DNA of 58,913 nt from Vibrio profundi (GCF_005281835.1 NZ_RZIS01000016.1:1-58913); one strand, 5' to 3'. Counted from the stretch's first letter, positions 25,173 through 34,748 are shown. A program made the numbers and translations. The notes: generated by a model not told the origin, from the letters alone.

Positions 25173-26744
25173 TTGAAAACGAACGTAAGTGTGCGTGAGT
25201 TAAGCATTTCGATGACGATAACCGCACTCATTTTCCTTGCTTCTTCAATCGCTATCTCTCAAATATTCGCCTATCAAATTTTACAGCGGACTAAGATAGA
25301 AGCGGAGCATATATTAGGTTTTGCCACCCAAACTCGTGATGAGATTACGACCAGCTTATCTACCCTAAATAACCTCAAACTTTCCGAATGCACAGAACAG
25401 AATTTACTTGAGATGCGTAAGGTACTTTTTCGCTCTCAGTTTATTAAAGATATCGGCTTTTTTATCGAGAATGATTTAGTTTGCACAACAGGATTGGGGA
25501 TGCTTAAGGTTCCTTTCAAAGATGCGGTTGCAGCGGATATCGTGTCTGATGATGGGATCGAATATTGGCACCTGCAAAAGCTGTTGTTCTTCAACCAAGA
25601 ACACTCGGGCTTGATCGCGAGGAAGACTAATTACAATGTAGTTATCGATCCTGAATTTATAACCAACCTACTAGGAAAAGAGTATCGCTGGGAAATGTAC
25701 TTCCAAGGGGCTAACGAACGCTATTCCTGGGCGGGAGAGCAGGGGATTGCTGACAATGTCACGGCAATGGACTCGTTTAACTACTGGGGAGGCTCAACCG
25801 TTGCTGTAACTCTATGTGATGACGGTGGCCGTTTGTGCGTCGCGGTCAAACCTAAACTCCTTAGAAATTCACAGCACCCTCCTTTATTGATAGAGCTTAC
25901 GCTCGTTGTTTCTATTTGCTTGGCCATTTTTGGGTACTTGCTTAGCCGTAAATACTACCGACTACAGCGAACCACAACCGCAAGAGTGAAGCGTGCCCTA
26001 GTTGAGCAAAGTTTCTATTGTGTCTATCAACCGATTGTTGACTTAGAGGACGGCAGTACAGTTGGGGCAGAAATGCTAGCACGCGTCGAAGATAAATACG
26101 GCGCGATGACGCCAGATGAGTTCATCCCTGTGATCAGCAAGTTGGATAAAACTTGGCAATTTACTGAGTACTTGATGAAAACAGCCATGACAGAAATGAA
26201 TGAGCTAGTGGACGCTAAATTCAAACTTAGTATGAATGTCTACCCCAAAGATATTGCCAGCAGCGAAGTTGAAAAGGTTACTCAACTTACCGAGTTCAAA
26301 AATTTCAGAGGGGCAGTTACTTTAGAAGTAACCGAAAGCGAGTACCTTGAAGGGGAAGGGGCGTCTTATACCATTAGCCAGCTACAAAGCCATGGAATAG
26401 ATATCGCTATTGACGACTTTGGTACAGGCTATTCTAATTTGAACCAGCTCAGAAAGATAAATAGCCAAGTCCTGAAAATTGATCGAAGTTTCGTGATTGA
26501 TATGGAAGATGGCGCAATTCGTTCTTCATTGATTCAACATATTGTCGACATTGCACGAAGTGAAAGAATGCGTCTAGTTGCTGAAGGGGTAGAAACCGCA
26601 GTACAGCACCAAGCGCTGAAACAAATGGGGATCGAGTATGGGCAAGGCTGGGCATTTGGTAAGCCGATGAGAATCGCAGAGTTTACTAAATACTTAAATC
26701 AAGACAGTACTAGTGTTCTATTGCAGGACGAGCAGTATGGTTAA
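25173..26744 (+). CDS. CSS-motif EAL phosphodiesterase
   Basis: Membrane c-di-GMP phosphodiesterase of 523 residues. N-terminal helix at about 14-36, a periplasmic CSS-type redox sensor with cysteines in KLSECTEQNL and DLVCTTGLG, a second helix at about 238-256, then EAL from about 265. Catalytic motifs: AEMLAR (EML in place of EAL, tolerated in the family), LEVTESEYL, IDDFGTGYSNL, VAEGVETA and QGWAFGKPM. Start chosen at TTG 25173 because GGAG lies 5 nt upstream; a GTG at 25167 overlaps that Shine-Dalgarno. In the CSS family the disulfide state of the periplasmic cysteines controls activity. It overlaps the next gene by 8 bp. Confidence 0.9.
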   Translation: MKTNVSVRELSISMTITALIFLASSIAISQIFAYQILQRTKIEAEHILGFATQTRDEITTSLSTLNNLKLSECTEQNLLEMRKVLFRSQFIKDIGFFIENDLVCTTGLGMLKVPFKDAVAADIVSDDGIEYWHLQKLLFFNQEHSGLIARKTNYNVVIDPEFITNLLGKEYRWEMYFQGANERYSWAGEQGIADNVTAMDSFNYWGGSTVAVTLCDDGGRLCVAVKPKLLRNSQHPPLLIELTLVVSICLAIFGYLLSRKYYRLQRTTTARVKRALVEQSFYCVYQPIVDLEDGSTVGAEMLARVEDKYGAMTPDEFIPVISKLDKTWQFTEYLMKTAMTEMNELVDAKFKLSMNVYPKDIASSEVEKVTQLTEFKNFRGAVTLEVTESEYLEGEGASYTISQLQSHGIDIAIDDFGTGYSNLNQLRKINSQVLKIDRSFVIDMEDGAIRSSLIQHIVDIARSERMRLVAEGVETAVQHQALKQMGIEYGQGWAFGKPMRIAEFTKYLNQDSTSVLLQDEQYG

Positions 26745-28113
26745 CCTAGCCAAGCCGCTATATCTGGTATTGTTTACTATCTTGATTGGGTGGTCGATTA
26801 AGGCGGTTTACGCTCATGAGCAAGACAAGATCACGGTCGCTAACTCTAAGGCATGGAAACCCTTTTCTTACCTTGATGAAAGCGGCAACCCCAGTGGAAT
26901 ATTAATAGATTTTTGGAAAGCCTACTCTGAAAAATCAGGCGTTGAAATCGAGTTTGTTCTTACAGACTGGGGCGCTTCGCTAGAACTTGTTCGAGACAAT
27001 AAAGCGGATGCACATGCTGGCTTGCTGTGGTCGGCACCGCGAGATGAGTATTTGGATTACAGCGATACACTATTCTCGATAGATACCCATCTATTCATGG
27101 TTCAAAAGTACATAGGCACCGACTTAAACTATTTCCTTCAAGATGACGACAGCGCTTCCGTTGGAGTGGTCGAGGGTGGGTACGAGCAGTATTTTGCCGA
27201 AAAGAATTTTCCCAATTTGAGGCTGAATCTTTTCTCCAATAATGAATTAATGATCAATGCAGCAATGAATGGCGAGATAACCGCCTTTATTGCTGACACT
27301 CAAGTCGCCAACTTTTACCTTTATTCATCTCACAATGAAGTGAAGGTCGCGCCCGTTATGTTCTTGTATTCTGGAGACATCAAAATTGCGGTCGCTGAAG
27401 GCAATCAAAAGCTATTACACATGCTTGAAAGTGGCTTCAGCCAAATCTCACGCTCTGAGCGGGACCAGATCCTGAGTAAATGGATGCACATTCAAACAGT
27501 TTACCCACCTTATCTGATCCCTAGTATCGCCACAGTGATTTTCGTCATGGTGATCTTTTATGTTTTCCAACTCAAAAGCACGGTAAAAGAACGAACGATT
27601 GAGCTTGAAAAAGCAAACCGAGAGTTGGTTCGAGTGGCAAATACGGATGAACTGACCGGGATTAGTAATCGACGCCACTTTTTCTACGAACTTGAGCGGT
27701 TAGACATTGGCTTAGCCTCTGTCACTTTGATGGTGTTTGACATTGATGACTTTAAATACGTCAATGATACCTACGGGCATAATGTTGGCGACTTGGTAAT
27801 TAAGGAAGTCGCACATAGGGCGGATAGTTCTTTGGGCTATAAAGATATCTTTGCGCGTATAGGAGGCGAAGAGTTTGCAATTGTTTCGTTTGGACTTGAT
27901 AAGCGGGTGGCGTTAGAAAAAGCACAAGCGATATGCGATGCGATTGGCAAAAATCCGTTTCAACTTGACGACATGTCACTGTCTGTCACCGTAAGCATTG
28001 GATGTGCTTACTATGCAAGACAACCTGAGGTAATTTTGCTTCATGATGCGGACCAACTTATGTATCAGGCAAAACAATCAGGTAAGAACCAAGTCACACT
28101 TCAACGCTTCTAA
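26737..28113 (+). CDS. Periplasmic-binding-protein / GGDEF diguanylate cyclase
   Basis: Inner-membrane c-di-GMP synthase of 458 residues. N-terminal signal/anchor to about residue 27, then a type 3 solute-binding domain (about 30-250; ITVANSKAWKPFSYLDESG, VELVRDNKADAHAGLLWS-like ligand loop), a membrane helix at about 255-277, a short coiled linker (VKERTIELEKANREL) and GGDEF. The active site is IGGEEF and the metal motif FDIDDFKYVND is intact, so it should be an active cyclase. The binding domain suggests control by an amino acid or similar ligand. The ATG at 26737 overlaps the EAL gene end by 8 bp, with GGACG upstream; it pairs synthesis with breakdown in one operon. Confidence 0.9.
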   Translation: MVNLAKPLYLVLFTILIGWSIKAVYAHEQDKITVANSKAWKPFSYLDESGNPSGILIDFWKAYSEKSGVEIEFVLTDWGASLELVRDNKADAHAGLLWSAPRDEYLDYSDTLFSIDTHLFMVQKYIGTDLNYFLQDDDSASVGVVEGGYEQYFAEKNFPNLRLNLFSNNELMINAAMNGEITAFIADTQVANFYLYSSHNEVKVAPVMFLYSGDIKIAVAEGNQKLLHMLESGFSQISRSERDQILSKWMHIQTVYPPYLIPSIATVIFVMVIFYVFQLKSTVKERTIELEKANRELVRVANTDELTGISNRRHFFYELERLDIGLASVTLMVFDIDDFKYVNDTYGHNVGDLVIKEVAHRADSSLGYKDIFARIGGEEFAIVSFGLDKRVALEKAQAICDAIGKNPFQLDDMSLSVTVSIGCAYYARQPEVILLHDADQLMYQAKQSGKNQVTLQRF

Positions 28114-28235
28114 TCCTTAAGAAGTGCCTAAAAAACCTGCGCTGTGTTGGTTATGTAACCGCTTAGATAAAAAATCAAAGAAAAAGGTTTCGTTTTCAGT
28201 TAGATGTGGCATTATCAATCTCGTTAAGACGATGT

Positions 28236-28310
<75 letters not shown>

Positions 28311-28347
28311 AGTCTTTTCCTTGCTTTGTCTTACCACAAGACACTAT

Positions 28348-28422
<75 letters not shown>

Positions 28423-28662
28423 ATAGCTCATCTCGAGTGATAATTCCCCTTACTTAGTAAATTAATTCCAGATACTTTTAAGATAATTGAATTAACCCGA
28501 TTTCACTCTTATCGCGTTCTAACTCAGCTCGTATATACCTAACATATCCCCCAATCTTTTAATCTGTATTCACATACGAGTAACTCGTTTTTGCGTTACT
28601 GCCGATGTTTCTTGTATCTGAACTGGGGCAATACACCCGACAAGATTCTTCTATACCAATAC

Positions 28663-28702
28663 AAAAAAGCCCGTGCGCTTCATGGAAGGCACGGGCTTTT
28701 AT
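28663..28702. terminator. Terminator after the TonB-dependent receptor gene
   Basis: A 12-bp stem (AAAAGCCCGTGC / GCACGGGCTTTT) with a 12-nt loop. The A-run at 28663-28668 gives a T-run on the minus strand for the receptor gene; it also works rightward. The gap to the tRNA genes (28423-28662) shows no other feature. Confidence 0.88.
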
Positions 28703-28716
28703 TTATGTCGATTTAA

Positions 28717-30870
28717 TTAGAAATCAAGTTCATAGCTTAAGCTAAAGGTACGTCCACGGCCTGAGAAGTAGTAAGAGCTGTGATTACGAATTTGACTAAA
28801 GTAATTCACGTATTGCTCATCCATTAGATTTTCAATACCAAACGCAATGCGACCTTTATCCTTCATATCGTAGTGAGTGCTCAGATCAACCAGACCATAG
28901 CCATCGAAGTTTTGCTCTGCACCAACATCGTTTTGCGCTTTGCTACGATCAAACAGGTGATTGTATTGAATGCGGCTCATCAATGTGTCCGAGAAGCTGT
29001 GGTTTACCGCCAGTAGTAAACGATCTGGTGTCAGGTTCTTTAGATCCATGTCTGAATCTACATTACCGTCACCAGTGGTATCGACTTCACCTTCAACGTG
29101 TGCGTACATTGCTTGTACTTGCGTTGAATCTAGTAATTGGTAAGTAGAGGTTAGCTCATAGCCCATGATGTCAGTGCGTTGACGTTCTACATCGTAAGTA
29201 CCGTTGTCATTCAGCGCTAAGTTAGCACCGTCTTTAGCAATAGATACGTAAGCACTTGCGCCTAGGAATAGTCGTTGGCCGCGGTAGGTAATACCTGCTT
29301 CATAGTTATCAGTAACAACAGGCTCAACAGCTGGCATGTCATTGAAGTCGATTGGTGTACCAACTTGACCAGGGTCGCTAGCACCGATCCAGTTGCCACG
29401 TAGAACACGGCCGATATCTGGTAATCCAAACCCTTGGTTGAAGCTTGCAAAAGTACTGAACTCATTAGTGAAAGTATAAACTGCACCTAAGTTAAACACT
29501 GCTTTTGAAGAATCTTGCGTACCGCCGATGATCTCAGAATTGTGGCCATCAACACCGTAACCGTAAATGGTTTGACCATCGCTCACTTTTACGCGAATAC
29601 TTTCAAATCTTACACCGCTTGATAAACGTAATGCGTCTGTTACTAAGAAGTCACCTTGGACGAAAGGTGCCAGGCTGTAGTATTCCATTAGTGGAGTTAC
29701 GTTTAAGCCTGATTGCTCTAAGGTTTGCTCAGTTTGATCGTGCAAGCCGTCTAGTCCAACGACCCAGGTGTCGTCCATTTCTAGAATATCGTAGGTTTCA
29801 TAGCCAAGTTTAAAGCCAGTTTTTTGTGAAGAGATCGTACCTTGGTCAGCGACTTTTGTTTCTGTTGGGTACCAGGTAGCTTCACCAAAAATAGCGTCAT
29901 AGTTTTGGTAGAACATCTGCGCAGTTAAGATGCCATCTCCAAGACCTAAGTGGCTGTATTTTAGGTTGAATAGCTGAGCTTCGTTACTTACTGGCTCACC
30001 CGATGGTGACCCCGGTTCAACGGTGCCCGGAATACCCGCATCAAAATCGCCCTTTACGGCTTTGTAGTTGCCATTCGCTTCAATGGTGTAAGTGTTGGCT
30101 GTTAATTCGACACGTTGATCGCCATCGTCAAAGTTGTAACCACCTTTGAAGAAAATATCAGTCGCTGTGCTGTCTTGAGTCTCGCCTTGAATATCGTTCA
30201 TGCCAATTGGGTTACCATTACCGTCGTAGTAAAGGCCTTGTTGATCCCATGAACCGCCGAAAAACAGGTCGAATTCTTCATCGTGCTTGCTCACGTTGTA
30301 GAACACCTTGCCACCAGTACCGTCTTCTTCGAAATTAGAAGTCACACGTGTACCGATAGTCTGTTTCCAATCATCACCCGGCTTCGCACCTTTCGTGATG
30401 TAGTTGATGATGCCACCTGTCGCGCCCATCCCTTGAACGGCGCTTGCACCATTCACGACTTCAATACGCTCAATCATAGACGGGTCGATGGTGTAGCCGT
30501 ATCGGTTGCCGTTACGCAGAGGGTTGATTTGAGGAACGCCATCAATCATGACTAGCGCTTGGCGGCCACGTAAGTTTTCACCTTGGTTCGACATCTTTTG
30601 ACGGCTTGGCGTCATGCCTGGTACTAAAGTCGCGATAACGCTAGTTAGATCATCTGAAATGATCGATTGCTGTTCGATTTGTTCTGAATCAATAACCGTG
30701 ACTGCGCCTGCAATCTTATCTGGAGATTGAGAGTAACGGGTAGCTGTCACCACTAACGTTTCTTGAGCTGCAAGGGCTTCTTCGGAAGTTGAAGATTCGG
30801 CAGCGATTACATTAGTGATTGAAAGCGTAAGTAGCGATAACGCAAATGGGAACTGAAGTTTGGTCTTCAT
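28717..30870 (-). CDS. TonB-dependent outer-membrane receptor
   Basis: Outer-membrane gated barrel, probably for a ferric siderophore. 717 residues from the ATG at 30870 (AGG about 8 nt upstream; the ATG at 30927 would put 19 residues ahead of the signal peptide). Signal peptide to about residue 24, TonB box ETLVVTAT, plug domain (LRGRQALVMIDGVPQINPLR, VVNGASAVQGMGATGGIINYI), then a 22-strand-type barrel ending in an aromatic residue (FSLSYELDF), as required for outer-membrane insertion. No partner transport genes lie nearby. A Fur-like box about 330 bp upstream supports iron regulation. The exact ligand cannot be told; aerobactin/catecholate-type receptors are the closest in feel. Confidence 0.9.
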   Translation of the reverse strand: MKTKLQFPFALSLLTLSITNVIAAESSTSEEALAAQETLVVTATRYSQSPDKIAGAVTVIDSEQIEQQSIISDDLTSVIATLVPGMTPSRQKMSNQGENLRGRQALVMIDGVPQINPLRNGNRYGYTIDPSMIERIEVVNGASAVQGMGATGGIINYITKGAKPGDDWKQTIGTRVTSNFEEDGTGGKVFYNVSKHDEEFDLFFGGSWDQQGLYYDGNGNPIGMNDIQGETQDSTATDIFFKGGYNFDDGDQRVELTANTYTIEANGNYKAVKGDFDAGIPGTVEPGSPSGEPVSNEAQLFNLKYSHLGLGDGILTAQMFYQNYDAIFGEATWYPTETKVADQGTISSQKTGFKLGYETYDILEMDDTWVVGLDGLHDQTEQTLEQSGLNVTPLMEYYSLAPFVQGDFLVTDALRLSSGVRFESIRVKVSDGQTIYGYGVDGHNSEIIGGTQDSSKAVFNLGAVYTFTNEFSTFASFNQGFGLPDIGRVLRGNWIGASDPGQVGTPIDFNDMPAVEPVVTDNYEAGITYRGQRLFLGASAYVSIAKDGANLALNDNGTYDVERQRTDIMGYELTSTYQLLDSTQVQAMYAHVEGEVDTTGDGNVDSDMDLKNLTPDRLLLAVNHSFSDTLMSRIQYNHLFDRSKAQNDVGAEQNFDGYGLVDLSTHYDMKDKGRIAFGIENLMDEQYVNYFSQIRNHSSYYFSGRGRTFSLSYELDF

Positions 30871-31005
30871 GTTTATGCCTGTGTCTAGGCCGCTAGAGCA
30901 ACCTTTTATTAGTGTGTTAGGCAACAATCGACTCAGTAGACATGAGAATGTTCACGCTATGCTGTTTGGATACCAAACTTCATATAGCTAGGTGAAGAGG
31001 GGGCG

Positions 31006-31149
31006 ATGGCAGAGCTAACTGCTTATCTAAATCCACTGATAATTGATGCTTTAGCTTTTTTTCATTCGTCTGTAGCCGCTGCTATTGAAGCTGGCATATC
31101 TAGAAAACCACTGTCTGTTCTGATGCTTAGAGTGCAGTATCACTGCTAA
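31006..31149 (+). CDS. Candidate small ORF (47 aa), uncertain
   Basis: A 47-codon ORF, MAELTAYLNPLIIDALAFFH onward, has a strong Shine-Dalgarno (GAGGGGG, 2-6 nt before the ATG) in the gap upstream of the receptor gene. The middle is Ala-rich and helical. No family is recognised and it may be chance; the ribosome-binding site is the only support. Confidence 0.25.
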   Translation: MAELTAYLNPLIIDALAFFHSSVAAAIEAGISRKPLSVLMLRVQYHC

Positions 31150-31199
31150 GTATCAAGTTTCTAGGTGTATACAAATGTCTCGCGGATGTTAATTAAAAT

Positions 31200-31218
31200 G
31201 ATAATGATTAGCAATTGA
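31200..31218. promoter_or_regulatory. Fur-box-like element
   Basis: GATAATGATTAGCAATTGA matches 13 of 19 positions of the Fur consensus, with the first nine identical. It is about 330 bp upstream of the receptor start, implying a long leader or another promoter. Nothing else was identified between the receptor start and the terminator at 31547 apart from the weak small ORF. Confidence 0.5.
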
Positions 31219-31546
31219 TAATTTGTTCATTAAAGTTGTTTGCTTAAGAATTAACCTTAATGAATATGATGTATTGATTGAGTGAATGGTGTGACTCTTT
31301 GACGTCGCGCTGTGGTGAATGTATGGGTTGTTCATTACCGCACTTGTAGCCTTGTTAGAACGAACAGAATGGGTGGAACTTCTGGGGCTAGGGGGATTTC
31401 CCACCTGGTTTGAAATCAAGGAAAAGGTGAGATTATGGCAACGCATGGTGGGGAGCGGATCTGAGCCTCGTGTGCGTTTAATAAAGCCAGCATACGCTCA
31501 TTTCAATGGATTTTCGTTGTAAACCTCAGCGGTTAGGTGAAAGAAA

Positions 31547-31580
31547 CCACCAACGATTGAATATTGTTGGTGGCTTTTAT
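31547..31580. terminator. Terminator after the purine permease gene
   Basis: An 8-bp stem (CCACCAAC / GTTGGTGG) with an 11-nt loop. It is followed on the minus strand by TTTCTTTC and on the plus strand by CTTTTATT, 26 bp beyond the permease stop. Confidence 0.75.
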
Positions 31581-31598
31581 TCGACAAGTGAAAGTTGG

Positions 31599-32981
31599 TT
31601 AGCTTGTAGAGGACGCGTTTACTAGTTCGCGCTCATTTTCGATCGTGGGTGCTGTGTCCTTTAAGATCAAACTCATCATAATGGCGCACAATCCGCTTGT
31701 TGTGACCGCTGAACCAAACACGCTTTGTACGAGTTTTGGCATTTCTTGTAATAGATTTGGAACTAGCATGACGCCAAGGCCCATACCAAAGGAAACGGCC
31801 ATGATCATCAGCTTTCTCCTATCGAGTTGCTCGGTGGCAAGAATTTTAATCCCAGCTGCGGCCACGGTACCAAACATGACTAAAGTAGCGCCTCCAATCA
31901 CAGGTTTAGGTATCGACATCAAAATAGAACCCACAATAGGGAAGAGGCCTAGAACCACTAAAATTAGCGCGACAAAGTACCCCACATAACGGCTGGCGAT
32001 ACCCGTTAAATGAATCACGCTATTGTTCTGGCTAAAGGTCGTATTTGGAAATGTATTGAAAGTCGCAGCAAGTAGTGAATTGACACCGTCACCCAGAATC
32101 CCGCCTTTTATTCTTGCGAGGTATTGTGGCCCCTTTACCGGTTGTTTTGAAAACATGCAGTTCGCGGTGATATCACCGGTCGACTCAATGGCAGTAATTG
32201 CGTAAATCACGGCAATTGGGATAAACGCATACAAATCAAAACTAAAGCCAAATTTAAAAGGGGTAGGTACACTGATAAGAGGTTGATTAACGATTTCTGG
32301 CAGGTCGACCTTACCCATCCAAATCGCGGCTACATAACCGATGGCTAAGCCAGCGAGTATTGCTGATAGCCTTACTACTAACAAACCAGAACGGTTTAAT
32401 ACGATGATGGTCGCCAATACTATCGCTCCTAAAGCTAAGTTAGATAGCTGCCCAAAATCTTTGGCATTGAATCCACCAGCGATATCAGTCATACCGACTT
32501 TTATCAAAGAGATACCGATAGTCGTTATTACAATGCCAGTAACTAAGGGAGTGATTATTTTCTTTAGTTTGTCGATAAACTGAGAAATAGCGATCTCAAT
32601 AAAGGCTCCAACGAAACACACTCCTAAGATAAGAGAGAGAATCTCTTCTGGGCCTCCGCCCTTAGACTTCGCAATAAAACCAGCCGCGAGCACTGAGCTT
32701 AAAAAAGCAAAACTGGTGCCCTGTACGCAGATCATCCCAGCCCCTATAGGGCCGATACGTTTGGCTTGTATAAAGGTACCAACACCGGACACGATTAACG
32801 CCATGCTAATTAGATAGGGAACGTGTTCACCTAAACCCAATACGCCACCGATGATCAATGTCGGAGTGATTATCCCAACAAAGCTCGCGAGCACGTGTTG
32901 TAGCCCGGCGTACATTGCTGCACCAATTTCGGGTTTGTCATCCAGTTCATAAACTAGTTCCTTGTTTCGTACATTATCCAT
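31599..32981 (-). CDS. NCS2-family purine (xanthine/urate-type) permease
   Basis: Inner-membrane nucleobase:cation symporter of 460 residues with 12-14 hydrophobic helices. Family signatures: AITAIESTGDITANCM in the substrate-binding region and the NAT motif FNTFPNTTFSQNNSVIHLTG. The sequence resembles xanthine/uric-acid transporters (PbuX, UacT) more than uracil permeases, but substrate cannot be fixed by reading. The next gene to the right begins a urea import and urease cluster; since purine breakdown yields urea, the two fit one nitrogen-acquisition theme, though the permease is divergent from urtA and separately transcribed. Confidence 0.87.
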   Translation of the reverse strand: MDNVRNKELVYELDDKPEIGAAMYAGLQHVLASFVGIITPTLIIGGVLGLGEHVPYLISMALIVSGVGTFIQAKRIGPIGAGMICVQGTSFAFLSSVLAAGFIAKSKGGGPEEILSLILGVCFVGAFIEIAISQFIDKLKKIITPLVTGIVITTIGISLIKVGMTDIAGGFNAKDFGQLSNLALGAIVLATIIVLNRSGLLVVRLSAILAGLAIGYVAAIWMGKVDLPEIVNQPLISVPTPFKFGFSFDLYAFIPIAVIYAITAIESTGDITANCMFSKQPVKGPQYLARIKGGILGDGVNSLLAATFNTFPNTTFSQNNSVIHLTGIASRYVGYFVALILVVLGLFPIVGSILMSIPKPVIGGATLVMFGTVAAAGIKILATEQLDRRKLMIMAVSFGMGLGVMLVPNLLQEMPKLVQSVFGSAVTTSGLCAIMMSLILKDTAPTIENERELVNASSTS

Positions 32982-33130
32982 GTATATTTCCTTGTATCAC
33001 CAATTGTTCACAATAATTACTATCAGAGTGTGCAATTAATGAACCATGAACGAGGTTTATGATTAAGTTAATTAATATCAATGATTTACTGGGTAGTTGG
33101 TGATTTTTCATGAGCGAAGCTGTTCGCAAT

Positions 33131-33152
33131 TGGTGCAACGGTAGCAATGCAC
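33131..33152. promoter_or_regulatory. Possible NtrC half-sites upstream of urtA
   Basis: TGGTGCA (33131-33137) and TGCAC (33148-33152), with GGCGCA shortly after, resemble half-sites of NtrC operators (TGCACC...GGTGCA), but order and spacing are irregular. They are about 250 bp upstream of the sigma-54 promoter, a usual enhancer distance. Weak evidence. The rest of the 32982-33374 gap shows no supported gene. Confidence 0.25.
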
Positions 33153-33374
33153 TGCGTACTTATGGCGCACACGTTTTTCGCCTTACGAATAAGATAACTA
33201 TTACATTCAAACATTTTATTTCGAGTCATCTCACTGTTTTGGTGAGTTTCCTGTTTGTTATGAACCAAAATGCAGCAAAGATGCATATGACCACTTAGTA
33301 GTGGGAATCTAGGTTGATTGTCTAATTCTTTATATTTCAATTGGTTAAGATGATATTCCTCGAAAGTTTATATC

Positions 33375-33390
33375 TGGCAGTCTTCTTGCT
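33375..33390 (+). promoter_or_regulatory. Sigma-54 promoter for the urt-ure cluster
   Basis: TGGCAGTCTTCTTGCT matches the -24/-12 consensus TGGCAC-N5-TTGCW at all but one position and has the invariant GG-N10-GC spacing. The predicted start is near 33401, about 23 nt ahead of the urtA ATG and just upstream of its AAGGAG. Sigma-54 control would tie urea uptake to nitrogen limitation through NtrC. Confidence 0.8.
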
Positions 33391-33423
33391 CTAGGAATAC
33401 CTAGTCATTACAAGGAGATAGAA

Positions 33424-34704
33424 ATGAACAAAATAGTAAAGCTGAAACTCGCCGCGCTCAGTGCCATGGTTTCCCTATCCACTTCTGTGTATGCCCAAGA
33501 GACCATTAAAGTCGGTGTACTGCACTCTCTTTCCGGAACCATGGCGATCAGTGAGACAACCCTAAAAGATACGGTGTTGATGCTGGTGGAAGAGCAAAAT
33601 AAAAAAGGAGGTTTATTAGGTAAACAGCTTGAAGCCGTTGTTGTTGACCCTGCATCGAATTGGCCACTATTTGCAGAGAAAGCCCGTGAGTTGATTGAAA
33701 AAGAAAAAGTAGACGTCGTGTTCGGTGGTTGGACTTCGGTGTCACGTAAATCCATGCTGCCTGTATTCGAAGAGCTCAATAGTATTCTTTTCTACCCGGT
33801 GCAATACGAAGGGGAAGAGTCTTCCAAAAACGTTTTTTATACCGGTGCTGCGCCTAACCAGCAGGCGATTCCTGCGGTTGATTACTTAATGGATGAATTG
33901 GAAATAGAACGTTGGGTACTTGCGGGAACAGATTACGTTTATCCTCGTACAACCAATCGTATCTTAGAGGCTTACCTAAAAAGCAAAGGCGTTAGTGACG
34001 ACGATATCATGATCAACTACACACCGTTTGGTCATTCAGATTGGCAGTCTATAGTATCGAATATCAAAAAATTCGGTTCTGAGGGTAAAGCCACTGCGGT
34101 GGTTTCCACCATTAATGGCGATGCAAATGTGCCTTTCTATAAAGAGTTAGGGGCACAAGGGGTGTCATCTGAAGATATTCCCGTGATTGCGTTTTCGGTC
34201 GGTGAGGAAGAGTTATCCGGCATGGACACGTCAGCGTTAGTCGGCCACTTGGCGGCGTGGAATTATTTCATGAGCGTTGATACTCAAGCGAACAACGAGT
34301 TTATCGAAACGTGGCAGCAATTCATCAAGAGCGAATCTCGCGTCACCAATGATCCGATGGAAGCGCATTACATTGGTTTCAACATGTGGACACAAGCGGT
34401 AACGAATGCGGGTACGACCGATCCTGAAGCGGTGCAAGATGCGTTAATCGGTGTTTCAGTTCCAAACCTGACTGGCGGTTATTCAACTATGCTGCCAAAT
34501 CATCACATTACTAAGCCAGTTCTGATCGGTGAAATTCAAGACGATGGACAGTTCGACTCAGTTTGGGAAACAACAGGCCTTATCGCCGGTGACGCTTGGT
34601 CGAGTTATTTACCGGGTTCTAAAGATCTTTACTCTAGTTGGAGCAAGCCATTTTCATGCGGCAGCTTTAATGTAAAAACCAATAAATGTTCAGGTTCTAA
34701 CTAA
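33424..34704 (+). CDS. urtA: Urea ABC transporter substrate-binding protein
   Basis: Periplasmic binding protein that captures urea for the UrtBCDE importer. 426 residues with a signal peptide cleaved near VYA-QE (residue 24). The mature N-terminus ETIKVGVLHSLSGTMAISE and the stretches FGGWTSVSRKSMLPVFEE and LFYPVQYEGEESSKNVFYTG are typical of UrtA/FmdD-type proteins. AAGGAGATAGA precedes the ATG. First gene behind the sigma-54 promoter and followed by a terminator-like hairpin, which should let it be made in excess over the membrane parts. Confidence 0.96.
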   Translation: MNKIVKLKLAALSAMVSLSTSVYAQETIKVGVLHSLSGTMAISETTLKDTVLMLVEEQNKKGGLLGKQLEAVVVDPASNWPLFAEKARELIEKEKVDVVFGGWTSVSRKSMLPVFEELNSILFYPVQYEGEESSKNVFYTGAAPNQQAIPAVDYLMDELEIERWVLAGTDYVYPRTTNRILEAYLKSKGVSDDDIMINYTPFGHSDWQSIVSNIKKFGSEGKATAVVSTINGDANVPFYKELGAQGVSSEDIPVIAFSVGEEELSGMDTSALVGHLAAWNYFMSVDTQANNEFIETWQQFIKSESRVTNDPMEAHYIGFNMWTQAVTNAGTTDPEAVQDALIGVSVPNLTGGYSTMLPNHHITKPVLIGEIQDDGQFDSVWETTGLIAGDAWSSYLPGSKDLYSSWSKPFSCGSFNVKTNKCSGSN

Positions 34705-34713
34705 TCCTTTTTT

Positions 34714-34748
34714 CCCCACCTGTGTGCACTTTCAGGGTGGGGTTTTTT
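34714..34748 (+). terminator. Hairpin between urtA and urtB (attenuating terminator)
   Basis: A 7-bp GC-rich stem (CCCCACC / GGTGGGG) with a 15-nt loop is followed by TTTTTT. It sits between the binding-protein gene and its permease gene, where partial termination commonly raises binding-protein levels. Confidence 0.8.

Noticed and set aside
31189..31522. Opposing ORFs of 85 and 67 codons in the gap right of the receptor gene
   Set aside because: Both have low-complexity or unnatural composition and poor ribosome-binding sites, and they overlap the Fur-like box or each other.
33110..33298. 62-codon plus-strand ORF upstream of urtA
   Set aside because: No ribosome-binding site or recognisable motif, and it lies in the expected enhancer region of the sigma-54 promoter.
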